Below are positions 9,698-18,704 of a stretch of 64,000 nucleotides of DNA, in pieces. The DNA is from DATAUD01 sp036501665. Lineage in GTDB: Bacteria; Verrucomicrobiota; Verrucomicrobiia; Limisphaerales; Palsa-1400. The translations under genes were made by a program, and so were the position numbers. The first letter of the stretch is position 1, and every line of letters begins with the position of its first letter. The stretch is taken from contig DASXZW010000114.1 in NCBI GenBank assembly GCA_036501665.1, positions 1-64,000 of the forward strand, written 5' to 3'. The notes beneath the pieces are model-generated. The model saw only the letters and a list, made by a program, of their open reading frames with translations, was not told where the DNA came from and searched no databases.

Positions 9698-11260
9698 GTG
9701 TCGCAGATGCTTAAATCGTCGGGCGGAATTGGCGCGGCCACCCTGACCAGTCGTGTGCTTGGCCTGGTGCGGGAACAAGTCTATGCCGCGTTCATGGGGA
9801 CCACGGTCATTTACAGCGCTTTCATTTTTGCCTACACGGTCCCGAATCTTTTTCGACGGCTGCTTGGTGAAGGCGCATTGACAGCGGCGTTCATTCCAAT
9901 TTTCAAGGCGAAGGAAAAATCAGAGGGCGAAGCTGCAATGTGGAAGGCGGCGAACGCCGTCATTTCCGGGCTGATCGCCATTTCGGCGGAAATCACGTTG
10001 GTTTCGATGTTGATCATTACGGGCCTGTTGGTCGCGGGCGAGTGGAATGCGAAAGCACGACTCATGCTCGAGCTGATGCGGTTGATGTTCCCCTACATGG
10101 TGCTGGCGTGCATCGGCGCGGTTTTCATCGGGATACTCAATGCGCGCGGGCATTTTTTTATTCCTGCAATCGGCGCTGCGGTCTTGAACGTCGTCATGAT
10201 CGCTTCGGTTTTGTTCCTCGCGCCAATGATGGGCAAAACGCCGGACAAACAGGTGTTCGCCCTGGCAATTGGTGTTCTGGTGGCGGGCGTGGCGCAGATG
10301 TTGTTTCAAGTGCCGAGCTTGCGGGGCGAAGGATTTCGATACCGTTGGGTTTCGCCGTGGAAAGATCCGACGGTTCGCGAAGTGGTGCAAAAAATGATTC
10401 CCAGCACGATTGGCGTGGCCGCTTTCCAGATCAACGTCATGATGACCCAGGGTCTGGCCTTTGGTGAAAATGACCATATCGTCGCGGAGTTTGCGTACGC
10501 GGTTCGTTTGATGGAACTGCCACAGGGTGTTTTCGGGATTTCACTGGCGACTTTTCTTCTGCCAACACTGGCTGGTTATGCTGTGGATAAAAACTACGCG
10601 AACTTTCGCGGGACACTACGGCAGGCCGTGGGGCATTTGATTTTTGTGAATCTGCTCGCATCCGTATTGTTGTTCACCCTTGCGGCGCCAATTGTCCGGC
10701 TGCTTTTCCAACACGGAAAATTCAACGCCGAATCGACTCATCAAGTCAGCTTCGCGCTCATGTGCCTTGTTCCCGGGCTGGTTTCATTTTCGCTCGTGAA
10801 CATTTTTGCGCGAGCGTTTTACGCGTTGAGCGACATCGTGACGCCAATGCGAATCAGCATTTTTTGCCTCGCGATAAATCTGATTTTCGCTGTGATTTTT
10901 CTGTTCGTGTTTGACTTGGGACCGGGCGCGCTGGGAATCGCCAATACTATTAGCGCGACTTTCAATATGGCGTTGCTGGCTTACGCGTTGCGCAAAAAGT
11001 TGAAGACGCTCGAAATGAAGGAGTATGTCGCGCAATTCCCGCTCCTCGGCGCGATCGCGCTGGCCGCCGGATTGACATCTTGGGGACTTCGGGTTTTGTG
11101 GCAAAACCATTTGGGCCATGCCAATTTATTTTCGAGGCTCGGCGAGGTTTTTGTGCCGATGCTTGCGGCGACCGCACTTTATTTCGGACTAAGCTTGAAG
11201 CTCAAAGCAGGTTCTGCGCGGGAGATTTTGGAATTGGCGCTTTCGCGGATCCGACGGTAG
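9698..11260 (+). CDS. murJ: Lipid II flippase MurJ
   Basis: The 520-residue, about 14-helix MOP-superfamily protein opens SSGGIGAATLTSRVLGLVREQVYAAFMG, the family's N-terminal signature. It also shows NLFRRLLGEGALTAAFIPIF and YAVRLMELPQGVFGISLATFLLPTLAG. MurJ moves lipid II across the inner membrane for peptidoglycan synthesis. The start is a GTG at 9698, which places the conserved arginine-rich first helix correctly. It diverges from the S9 peptidase gene (about 130 bases between) and faces a pseudopilin gene whose stop lies only 3 bases away. Confidence 0.94.
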   Translation: MSQMLKSSGGIGAATLTSRVLGLVREQVYAAFMGTTVIYSAFIFAYTVPNLFRRLLGEGALTAAFIPIFKAKEKSEGEAAMWKAANAVISGLIAISAEITLVSMLIITGLLVAGEWNAKARLMLELMRLMFPYMVLACIGAVFIGILNARGHFFIPAIGAAVLNVVMIASVLFLAPMMGKTPDKQVFALAIGVLVAGVAQMLFQVPSLRGEGFRYRWVSPWKDPTVREVVQKMIPSTIGVAAFQINVMMTQGLAFGENDHIVAEFAYAVRLMELPQGVFGISLATFLLPTLAGYAVDKNYANFRGTLRQAVGHLIFVNLLASVLLFTLAAPIVRLLFQHGKFNAESTHQVSFALMCLVPGLVSFSLVNIFARAFYALSDIVTPMRISIFCLAINLIFAVIFLFVFDLGPGALGIANTISATFNMALLAYALRKKLKTLEMKEYVAQFPLLGAIALAAGLTSWGLRVLWQNHLGHANLFSRLGEVFVPMLAATALYFGLSLKLKAGSAREILELALSRIRR

Positions 11261-11263
11261 AAG

Positions 11264-12136
11264 TCAATGTCTCGAATTGAGAGACCAATATCCCTTGGGA
11301 TTGACAAGGGTTCCAGCGCCCACCGTTTGTTTCAACGTGAGCAACTCAACATGGTTGTCGAAGAACAGATAATTGAAATGATTGCCGTGCGCTTTGTATA
11401 AGGCAGCGCCTTGGTTATTCGAGTCGTTGGGATCGATCTGATAACATTCTCCAATACCCTGGCCGCTGACGTTGTTGGACGGTGAGATCGAAATGGCGGG
11501 CCAGACATTTCCGCAGGTGTTGTCGCCAGCGGGTTGTTCGACGAGATTGATCGTTCCCGCTGGGCCTGTGACAATGTTGATTTTGTAACCCGGCGCTCCT
11601 GAAGTGGTTGTAGTGCCGGACCAATACACGCCAAGACCGTCAATCGGCGTCGGAAGCGCCTGCCCCAGCGAGACACTGCCATCCCAGGTCGGCGCGATGT
11701 AGTTCATCGCGTAAGTCCGCCTGCCGACGCCGGGATCGCCTGTCGTCCAATATGTGTCCTGTCCAATGTCGGACGGGCAACGCAAAATCTGAGAGACCAG
11801 GGAGCCGTCCACCGCGCCGCTGTCCAAAATGGCTTTGCTGAGCTGGCCGTTTCCACCAATGAACGAGTGGATGGCGGTGTCCCAGGTAAATTGGGAATTA
11901 TCCGCGCCGTCGCAGGCTCCAGCGGGACAAACGTCGTTGTTGTCGCCCATGTAAAGAGTGAAGCCCATGCCAAGCTGCTTCAGGTTGGACTTGCACTTGG
12001 TTCCGTTGGCCGATTGTTTCGCGGAAGCCAGTGCGGGCAGAAGCATCGCCGCGAGAATGGCTATGATGGCAATGACAACCAATAATTCGATTAATGTAAA
12101 CGCCTGAACCGGTTTTGAATCTCTGTGATTTGTCAT
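11264..12136 (-). CDS. Type II/IV pseudopilin-like protein (prepilin N-terminal motif)
   Basis: The 290-residue protein has a short basic leader, the prepilin peptidase site QAFTLIE and the hydrophobic helix LLVVIAIIAILAAMLLPAL, followed by SAKQSANGTKCKSNLKQLGMGFTLYMGDNND. The C-terminal part has AHGNHFNYLFFDNHVELL, a variant of the H-X9-DG motif with Asn for Gly. It would be exported, cleaved by the prepilin peptidase and stay anchored by its N-terminal helix. Such proteins are very numerous in Verrucomicrobia and their individual roles are mostly unknown. No pilus or secretion assembly genes are next to it. Confidence 0.88.
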   Translation of the reverse strand: MTNHRDSKPVQAFTLIELLVVIAIIAILAAMLLPALASAKQSANGTKCKSNLKQLGMGFTLYMGDNNDVCPAGACDGADNSQFTWDTAIHSFIGGNGQLSKAILDSGAVDGSLVSQILRCPSDIGQDTYWTTGDPGVGRRTYAMNYIAPTWDGSVSLGQALPTPIDGLGVYWSGTTTTSGAPGYKINIVTGPAGTINLVEQPAGDNTCGNVWPAISISPSNNVSGQGIGECYQIDPNDSNNQGAALYKAHGNHFNYLFFDNHVELLTLKQTVGAGTLVNPKGYWSLNSRH

Positions 12137-12242
12137 TCGGGTAAGTGTTAGGGATTATAAGGTGGATTTGCAGAAGCGTCCAACGGAAAAAGCTGAACTG
12201 GAAGTCGTGTTCTGAGATACGCCTTTTGGATAGAATACTGCT

Positions 12243-12482
12243 TTAAGACTGTTTTTGAAAGTCGTTAAAGAACTCGTTTGGAGAAAGGCCGGTTTGTGAA
12301 ATAATCGCCCGCAACGTGCCTTTTGGAATGTCGCCCGGATGATGAGGAACCGTCGTTCGTTTTTTTGGTTTGCGGATTGTACAGATTTCGTGACTGCCCT
12401 TTGCTGTTCTGTCAAAAATAAAACCGTGCGAGCGTAGTCGCTGAACGAGATCTCTGTATCGAACAGAACGCAACCCGCTCAT
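12243..12482 (-). CDS. hicA: HicA-family toxin (second copy)
   Basis: This 79-residue protein has the HicA pattern: SVRYRDLVQRLRSHGFIFDRTAKGSHEICTI, then basic KPKKRTTVPHHPGDIPKGTLRAIISQTGLS. The catalytic His of KGSH is present. It starts inside the stop of the upstream hicB (ATGA overlap, 12479-12482), so translation is coupled. It is clearly different in sequence from the hicA at 427, so this is a separate acquisition rather than a recent duplicate. Confidence 0.9.
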   Translation of the reverse strand: MSGLRSVRYRDLVQRLRSHGFIFDRTAKGSHEICTIRKPKKRTTVPHHPGDIPKGTLRAIISQTGLSPNEFFNDFQKQS

Positions 12483-12751
12483 GCCGGCTCAACGGACAGC
12501 CCGACGGGAATGGCGACGATTGCTTCGCTGGGCGCGGATTTTAAGGCGGCCAACACACGTTTAGGGAGTGGATCCCCATGTTCAAGATAAGATTCAATGA
12601 GTTTGCGGGCGACATCCTGAGCGATTTCCAATGTTTCAGAGCGGGTGCGGCCTTGCGCGACCAAACCGGGCAAATCCGGGCTTGTGGCGAGGAATCCTCC
12701 TTCTTCGAGAGGGCTTATTCGGATTTTGAGGAAAAACTCATCGGCTTCCAT
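12479..12751 (-). CDS. hicB: HicB-family antitoxin (second copy)
   Basis: The 90-residue protein begins MEADEFFLKIRISPLEEGGFLATSPDLPGLVAQGRT, the HicB first strands and PGLVAQG turn, followed by the helix SETLEIAQDVARKLIESYLEHGD. The ATG at 12751 is chosen over an upstream start at 12847 because the extra 32 residues do not resemble the family. It precedes and overlaps hicA, so both HicBA pairs of this window share antitoxin-first order. No separate DNA-binding domain is visible; the C-terminal tail is short. Confidence 0.87.
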   Translation of the reverse strand: MEADEFFLKIRISPLEEGGFLATSPDLPGLVAQGRTRSETLEIAQDVARKLIESYLEHGDPLPKRVLAALKSAPSEAIVAIPVGLSVEPA

Positions 12752-12851
12752 GATTGCCAGCTTACGGCAGATGGAGATGGATTTGCAAGCCGACACCAAA
12801 AGGTTTCCAAAATCAGAATTGTTTTGTAGGCAACCAGTATTCCCCAAAAAC

Positions 12852-13886
12852 TCACTGTTGCGACTTCGACGCCTTATGCAGTTCGGCGGTATCGCTTCGC
12901 GCCTTGTCGTAATCGTAAAAAGGTTCGCGAAAAAGGTAGAGCATCCAATGCGCCAATCCGGCGAGAGGGGAACGATATCCCAACCATGCGAGAAATGAAC
13001 TATTGAAACAATACAGGCCGGGCAAATCGGTCCATTTCCGTTCCAGGTAAAATTGCACGCTCTTGTAATTCTCCCAATCCTCGTTAATTGAAATATCGGA
13101 AAAAGCCGTCCACCAACCTTGCCGGCGAAAATGCTGCAAGTAGCTGACCGATCTTTCGTCGATTTGCATCATCCTGGTGCAAACACGGTCGGCGGCAGTC
13201 AAGTCATTGGAAACCAGCAGCCAATTCAAATCGACGACATCGCCGCGCATCGGGCCGGTTCCATTCAAGCCAAATCGACCGTCTATAATGGAATGAGCCT
13301 TGGGCAGCCGGCGGTTCACTTCAAAAATCACCTCCGCGAAAAACGGATGCAGTTTAAGCCGCTCCGCCGGGTCCTGAATGCAACCCCATTGGTTTTTGAT
13401 CGACATGGAAACCCGCGTATTCATGTGGATCTTGGGCACAGGCATTGTGATGAAGGCATCAATCTCGTGTAAAAGCAGCTTGGGCATCGGGATCGACAAC
13501 TTGCGCATACCCACTCTGATTTTTATAATTTCGGAGTCAGTGAAGCTGATGTTGACGAGGCGCGCGCCAGTTTGCCGGGCAAGTTCGTTCATCCCCATTT
13601 CCTCAAAAACCGCGTCCATCGAGAAAGGGTTGTAACCGCCGCTCTGCGCTTCGCCGATGATGACTTTGTAACCGCGCTGAATCAGGCATTCGGTCGTCGC
13701 TTTGATGCACTCGAAGGAAGTCATCACCCCCGGCCGGTATGTCGGAAAAGTAAAATTGGGCTTCAAAAAAACCGTCGCGCCCGGTCGAACTGCCTCAAAA
13801 AAACCGACGGAACTCAGGCCGGTCGCGATTGGGCCAGCATAGCCATCGGCCAGTTTGCTGAGGAAAACTTTTGGTTTGGCAACCAT
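12852..13886 (-). CDS. DUF362 domain-containing protein
   Basis: The 344-residue protein matches DUF362: VFLKPNFTFPTYRPGVMTSFECIKATTECLIQRG, GEAQSGGYN, FITMPVPKIHMNTRVSMSIKNQWGC and IIDGRFGLNGTGPMRGD. Known DUF362 proteins sometimes carry Fe-S domains, but no cysteine cluster is visible here. The reaction is unknown. It is transcribed in the same direction as the glycosyltransferase that begins the polysaccharide locus and follows it by 32 bases, so it may belong to that operon. There is no export signal. Confidence 0.8.
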   Translation of the reverse strand: MVAKPKVFLSKLADGYAGPIATGLSSVGFFEAVRPGATVFLKPNFTFPTYRPGVMTSFECIKATTECLIQRGYKVIIGEAQSGGYNPFSMDAVFEEMGMNELARQTGARLVNISFTDSEIIKIRVGMRKLSIPMPKLLLHEIDAFITMPVPKIHMNTRVSMSIKNQWGCIQDPAERLKLHPFFAEVIFEVNRRLPKAHSIIDGRFGLNGTGPMRGDVVDLNWLLVSNDLTAADRVCTRMMQIDERSVSYLQHFRRQGWWTAFSDISINEDWENYKSVQFYLERKWTDLPGLYCFNSSFLAWLGYRSPLAGLAHWMLYLFREPFYDYDKARSDTAELHKASKSQQ

Positions 13887-13918
13887 CGTAACAGCGTATC
13901 AACGCTTTGTGCCGCCGG

Positions 13919-15067
13919 TCAATCTGTCAAAGCTGGCTGCGCGGATTTAGAATGTTCATCGCGGTTCAGCCTCAATGCTTCCAGGACCCGATCCACGACC
14001 AAGCTCCAGTTATGTCGGCGCATCAGTTCCTGAGACCATGCTTCAAGTTGCGCCGGTGTCACCGAAAGCGAACTGCGGATTGCGGCGGCGAAACTTTCGT
14101 AATTGCCATTGGTGAAAGGGCAACCCGCGCCGTTCATTACCTCGCGAGTCGCCGGAATGTCCGAAAAAACCGGACAAGCTCCAGCAAGAACAGCCTCAAC
14201 CGGCGGACGCCCAAAACCTTCGTATTCCGATGTAAATGCAACCACGCGAGCTGCGCCCATCAATTCGCGAAATTCCTTTTCCGCGAGTCGCGGATGCCAG
14301 CGGAATTGCGGGAGCGCGGGCATTTCAAACTTCGGTGGAAGCGAACCAATCCAATGCACGGTTTCCTTGAACGGATATTCCCGGACCCAGCGCGAAAAAA
14401 AATCCACAGCCTGTCGCGTTAGTTTGTAAGGGAATCGGCTCGCAAGCACGACGATGTCCCGGCGCTCTGTTCTGGGTTTTGCCGCAGGGCGTTCAAAACC
14501 CTCGCCGCAATACACGAGAGGCGGCACCGGCCAGCCGCGTCCCCGGGCCATTCGCTGGATTTCGCGGCTGGTGAATTCAGTCGGAGTGAAGATCACCTCA
14601 GCCTGTTCAAGAGATGCTTTTAAGGAAGCGCGAAAATAGAGTGTCTCAGCCTTGCTGACCTCGGTTGGGTAATGGCGGTCGTAATGGTCCTGCAACACAT
14701 CATGAACCAGCGGAGCCAGGCGCACCGGGCATCGACGCGCGAATGACGCGAACCCCTTTGGCAGCAGCAGCCAATCGCTGCCAGCTCTCCGGGCTGCGGA
14801 ATAGACCGCGACCTGGTCCCACCACATTCGTCCAAGTCTGCCGCGAATCGCCGTGTCCTGAAAAATTGTTCGCGCGCTTTGCGGGAGCTTGAGGTTGTCG
14901 CGCAGCGAACTATTGGCCAGCACAGTCAGCGGAGGGCATTGCGGGTTCGTCGCCAGGGTGTGGAGAAGATCCATGGAAACATTGAAAATGCCCACCGATT
15001 TTGCGCGGGCAAAATTTTGATCGGCGAGCGAGTAAGCGATCGAATTCTTTTTTTCCTGCGATGCCAT
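13919..15067 (-). CDS. Glycosyltransferase, GT4-like
   Basis: The 382-residue protein has a GT-B layout. The N-terminal half carries LAPLVHDVLQDHYDRHYP and AEVIFTPTEFTSREIQRMARG. The C-terminal half has the nucleotide-sugar-binding region AARVVAFTSEYEGFGRPPVEAVLAGACPVFSDIPATREV, with the E(x7)E motif of GT4. It probably adds a sugar to a lipid-linked glycan in the cytoplasm. ATG at 15067 was chosen; a TTG at 15118 would add 17 residues and starts only 2 bases after the stop of the upstream acyltransferase gene, but its Shine-Dalgarno-like GAGGGG is too close to it. Confidence 0.85.
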   Translation of the reverse strand: MASQEKKNSIAYSLADQNFARAKSVGIFNVSMDLLHTLATNPQCPPLTVLANSSLRDNLKLPQSARTIFQDTAIRGRLGRMWWDQVAVYSAARRAGSDWLLLPKGFASFARRCPVRLAPLVHDVLQDHYDRHYPTEVSKAETLYFRASLKASLEQAEVIFTPTEFTSREIQRMARGRGWPVPPLVYCGEGFERPAAKPRTERRDIVVLASRFPYKLTRQAVDFFSRWVREYPFKETVHWIGSLPPKFEMPALPQFRWHPRLAEKEFRELMGAARVVAFTSEYEGFGRPPVEAVLAGACPVFSDIPATREVMNGAGCPFTNGNYESFAAAIRSSLSVTPAQLEAWSQELMRRHNWSLVVDRVLEALRLNRDEHSKSAQPALTD

Positions 15068-15122
15068 GTGCAATGCTTCTGATTTGGTAAAAAATGTGGC
15101 GACCCGGCGTCTCGCCAACCCC

Positions 15123-16322
15123 TCATTTCACGCTTGAATCCGGGATCGGGCTTGCGGCCTGGCTCGTCCCGCTCATTTTTCTTGAAAAGTAATGAAAGGC
15201 AAGGCGCGGCCAGTTCGGCACCATGCACGGCCTTTCGATCAGGATGTAATAGACTATTCCGGCAATCATTACAGGGGGCATCCCGATAATCAGGAGACGA
15301 AAATAAGCCAGCGGAACGGACATTCCATTCACAACGACCTTGTTCGTGATGAACGAAAGAATTGGATTATGGAGGAGGTAGAGCGAATAGCACATTCCGC
15401 CGATGACTGAAATGGTTGGCAAACGCAGAAACGCCGTAAACAGATTGCCTCGCAAAGCAGCGATAAAGATCCCGCCAAGCACCCAAGGCAGCAGGTTTAA
15501 CACCAGCGGCGTTTCTGGCATGAACAGCATTGTAAGCAGGCATCCTACACCTGCCAAGTCCAGCAACCAAGCGGGCAACCAGCCTTTGCCGGCATTTGTG
15601 CAGTGGAAATCTGCCATCAAAAAACCGATCAAGAAATATTGCACAAATCCCAAAAGTGTGTGTTCGCCGCGCGGCACGATAAGAGTCAGAAAAGGAACTC
15701 CGATGATCGCCACGATCAATGCCAGACGCCGGGGCACAGCAGGGAGCTTGAAAACTTTGGCAAGCAAGGGTGCCAGGAGATAAAACTGCACTTCGATTTC
15801 CAATGTCCATGTGACACCGTCCAAGGTGGAAGGGGCAAGTCGAATGAAGTAGTAAGAGTAGGCCAATCTCAGAGGCAATCCTGAAAAAAAGCCTGGCTCT
15901 TTCGTATGAACATTGTGCATCAGGACGGCCGCCGCATAAACCAGCAACAACGCCAGAATATAGGGCGGTTCCAGCCGTGTTATCCGACGCAAATAGAAGC
16001 GTCCGATTTTGACCGGCGGTCCGCCAGTGATGTAATGGGCGGCAAACGGCAAACCCAGAATGAAACCGCTGATGACGAAGAAGAGCTGAACACCGCGAAA
16101 GCCATTCGTAATCGGCCATGCAAGGAAATCGAATTTGCCAGGGGCAAGTTGAATGTCGCGAGAATGGGCTACATTAAAGTAAACATGAAACAGCATGACG
16201 CTGAAGATTGCGATGAACCGAAGGCCATCCACCTCCGCCATGTAACGATGTGATGCCGTGGTTATTCGGCGCAGACGGCTGATGCTCCATCGGGAATTGG
16301 TTTGGGGCGCGGACAAATCCAT
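15123..16322 (-). CDS. Acyltransferase 3-family membrane O-acyltransferase (OafA-like)
   Basis: The 399-residue multi-helix protein shows the acyltransferase 3 signature: YMAEVDGLRFIAIFSVMLFHVYFN, GVQLFFVISGFILG, FYLRRITRLEPPYILALL and WTLEIEVQFYLLAPLL. The conserved His of LFHVYF and the R-x10-R region are present. Such proteins transfer acyl groups, usually acetyl, onto surface sugars at the inner membrane. There is no C-terminal SGNH domain, unlike the acyltransferase at 23533. It probably decorates the polysaccharide made by this locus. Confidence 0.9.
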   Translation of the reverse strand: MDLSAPQTNSRWSISRLRRITTASHRYMAEVDGLRFIAIFSVMLFHVYFNVAHSRDIQLAPGKFDFLAWPITNGFRGVQLFFVISGFILGLPFAAHYITGGPPVKIGRFYLRRITRLEPPYILALLLVYAAAVLMHNVHTKEPGFFSGLPLRLAYSYYFIRLAPSTLDGVTWTLEIEVQFYLLAPLLAKVFKLPAVPRRLALIVAIIGVPFLTLIVPRGEHTLLGFVQYFLIGFLMADFHCTNAGKGWLPAWLLDLAGVGCLLTMLFMPETPLVLNLLPWVLGGIFIAALRGNLFTAFLRLPTISVIGGMCYSLYLLHNPILSFITNKVVVNGMSVPLAYFRLLIIGMPPVMIAGIVYYILIERPCMVPNWPRLAFHYFSRKMSGTSQAASPIPDSSVK

Positions 16323-16545
16323 TTTTCGCCACCAAAAGGCCGCGTTTTACCTGCAATTGCAAGGGAGAAAGCCGTCCTTATCCGCTCCGAGTAATCGCTT
16401 TTGGTTGGAATCCCAATCTCAGGCGGAAGAATTCTATGATCTTCTTAAAAGGGCTTTGCCTTTTGACTGCAAGGTGACGGGAAGCTCGCAGGTCTGCTGG
16501 AATTTGCGCTCTTTTTCGGCAGTATAGCTGCGTTGTGATTGCGAC

Positions 16546-17043
16546 TTATTTCGAAGGGCCCAATCGGAAGTCATTCACAACCTCCTGACGACGCCGCGAG
16601 CTGAGGAACGGTTGTTCAAAGATTTTGAACCAAAAAGCCTCCACTCCTACGGAAAGAATTACGCCTACTGGATGCAAAACCGATGGCAAGTATTCAAACG
16701 GTTGCTGCCATAGGTAAATGGAATAGGTTCGCTCACCCAGCCATTGCATCGGTTGTCCAATTGACGCTGGCATGGGACGGCCAAAGAGATAAGCCAGCAG
16801 ACACGGAGCCAGCAGCAGTGCGCCAATCCCGATGACAGCCAGTTTCATTTCATACCCGAGGAATGTCAAAATCAGTATCGTTGCGCAGATGACAACCCGA
16901 CCGGTGAAGAAAAACCCATGAGAAATCAACACCAGAACCAGCGCCACGCCGCGCCATTGGTCCAAGGAGATCGAACCCCGTTGCTCCCAATGGCGCCTCG
17001 GCTGAAACCGCCCCACTCGCGCCTTGCTTTGGGGCCGAGGCAC
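16546..17043 (-). pseudogene. Internally deleted acyltransferase 3 gene
   Basis: The 165-codon frame joins an acyltransferase 3 N-terminus (ISLDQWRGVALVLVLISHGFFFTGRV) directly to late helices and a C-terminus (MPASIGQPMQWLGERTYSIYLWQQPFEYL). The family is usually 340-400 residues, so about 200 residues, including the FFxSGFL and catalytic regions, are missing. The frame is kept across the join near 16900, so a truncated protein could still be made, but it should not be an active transferase. The first codon is a GTG at 17043. It lies between a full-length homologue and the Wzy-like gene, which suggests decay within the polysaccharide locus. Confidence 0.72.
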
Positions 17044-17208
17044 TTTGGCTGGCCAGCACGCAAAACCTGTACATGAGGCGTTGTCGCGGAGTCAAAGGCA
17101 AAACCCGCTGACTCAGTCAAAGTGGCTAAAAAATTCTAGCCAAGCAGGCCAAATTATGAAATACTTTGCGCCCGTGATGCGCGATTCGCGCTTCCGACTG
17201 ACAGAAAA

Positions 17209-18702
17209 ATGAGACCGCAACAACTTACAGCGCTGATAACGCTCGTAGCTGCCGTAATACTGGCTCTTTGCCTTGGCATTTCGATCGCTACAGAAAACTA
17301 CGCGCTGCTGGCATTTGTGGCCACGATCGTCGTAATATGCGGTCTGGTCGTTATGCCGGGTTACGTTCCGCTATTTGTTTTCAGTCTCTTGGTGCCGTTT
17401 TCACTTCCGGTTCCGTTTGTTTGGGATTTCCCGGTTTTGTTGATTGGCCTGGGAATTTGCGCTGTCAAACACTGGTTGCAGGGTGGGCTTCGGCAGCGGG
17501 GTCTTCGCAAAAACGGTCAAAACTTTCAATATCACCCGGCCACATTGCCCATGATTCTGTTCATGATATGGGCTTTCCTGCGATTCTGCTTGAATCCTTC
17601 GGTCCCCAACGCATTTGGATGGGGGGCGAACGTCACGGGTTTCCGGGCATGGCTCGACTACGCCTTATGTTTTGCAATTCTTTTCTACACCGGGCGTTTT
17701 ATTGGCAACCGAGATGGTTTGTTGAAAACGATGCATTGGATTGCCTACGTTTCTGTACTTTTCATTGTGCTCTTTGTTCCTTTGACGTTGAGCAAGAGCA
17801 CGGCGGCGGCCGAATTTTTTTTCCGTTTGGGAATGTTCGTGACAACTTTCGAGAACGGCATGCTTCGATTCGTCGCGCTACCTGTATTTGGACTTTTCCT
17901 CATTGCATTTTTGCTGCTGCCCAATTTGATGCAAGTGGGCCGCTGGGCCCGGATTGCAATTTTTGCCATGGCATTTTCCGCAATTATTCTTGGTGGAAGC
18001 CGAACCAGTCTGGCCATGATGCTCGTCATCGTGGCAGTCATTCCAATGCTGCGTGGAAAGTACCTGCAATCTGCGATCATCATAGGCTCGACGGTTGTGC
18101 TTTCGGTTTCTGTTTACCTCGCGGGACCGATGCTGAGCAAGCTGCCTCAGACGAGCTTCATGCGCCCTCTCGCTTTGGTGAGCCCGGATTTGACGGAAGC
18201 GTCAGGAGGCGATGCCAATCTGGAATGGCGCGAGGTGAGGTGGCAGCGAGGTTTGGATCAGATCCGCAAGCATCCATTAATAGGCGTCGCCTATGGCGGT
18301 CTTGAAAATGGACTTGTTTCAGACATTCAATCTGAGGACGAGAGTCAGAACCTCAGTCTCGCAACAGGTGGTGTCCACAACGCTTACATCGCCTGCGCCT
18401 TGGCGTTGGGAATTCCTGCGGCAGTTCTTTTTATCCTTATCTTGATTACCCAGATTTTTACCAACGCCGCGCGCGCGATTGCGTTGCGAAAAACTGATCC
18501 CTTTCTGGCGGAAGTTCATTGCTTCGTTTGCGCAAATCTCCTGGCGATTGTCGCAGCCGCCTTTTTCGCCTCTGACATGAATGACCCGATGATTTGGTTC
18601 ATGTTCGCATTGGGCATTTTTACCCGACAATTGCGCAGACAGGAATTCAAAAAGCCAGCAGCTTCGCCGGTCTTCGTTCAACCCGTTCTTGCGCCTGCCT
18701 GA
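17209..18702 (+). CDS. O-antigen polymerase/ligase-family membrane protein (Wzy/WaaL-like)
   Basis: The 497-residue protein has about 11-12 predicted helices and one large periplasmic loop (about residues 305-390). The loop contains EWREVRWQRGLDQIRKHPLIGVAYGG, and GGVHNAYIACALALGIPAAVLFILIL follows it. The RxxxWxxxL...HPLxGxG...xHNxYL pattern is typical of O-antigen ligases and polymerases. It would join glycan repeats, or link them to lipid A core, in the periplasm. Ligase and polymerase cannot be told apart from sequence alone. It is followed two bases after its stop by a GT4 gene on the same strand, opposite to the main operon. Confidence 0.85.
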   Translation: MRPQQLTALITLVAAVILALCLGISIATENYALLAFVATIVVICGLVVMPGYVPLFVFSLLVPFSLPVPFVWDFPVLLIGLGICAVKHWLQGGLRQRGLRKNGQNFQYHPATLPMILFMIWAFLRFCLNPSVPNAFGWGANVTGFRAWLDYALCFAILFYTGRFIGNRDGLLKTMHWIAYVSVLFIVLFVPLTLSKSTAAAEFFFRLGMFVTTFENGMLRFVALPVFGLFLIAFLLLPNLMQVGRWARIAIFAMAFSAIILGGSRTSLAMMLVIVAVIPMLRGKYLQSAIIIGSTVVLSVSVYLAGPMLSKLPQTSFMRPLALVSPDLTEASGGDANLEWREVRWQRGLDQIRKHPLIGVAYGGLENGLVSDIQSEDESQNLSLATGGVHNAYIACALALGIPAAVLFILILITQIFTNAARAIALRKTDPFLAEVHCFVCANLLAIVAAAFFASDMNDPMIWFMFALGIFTRQLRRQEFKKPAASPVFVQPVLAPA

Positions 18703-18704
18703 TA

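Noticed and set aside
16258..16527. 89-codon plus-strand frame before the truncated acyltransferase
   Set aside because: Overlaps the start of the acyltransferase gene, has no recognisable domain or binding site; possibly decayed sequence.
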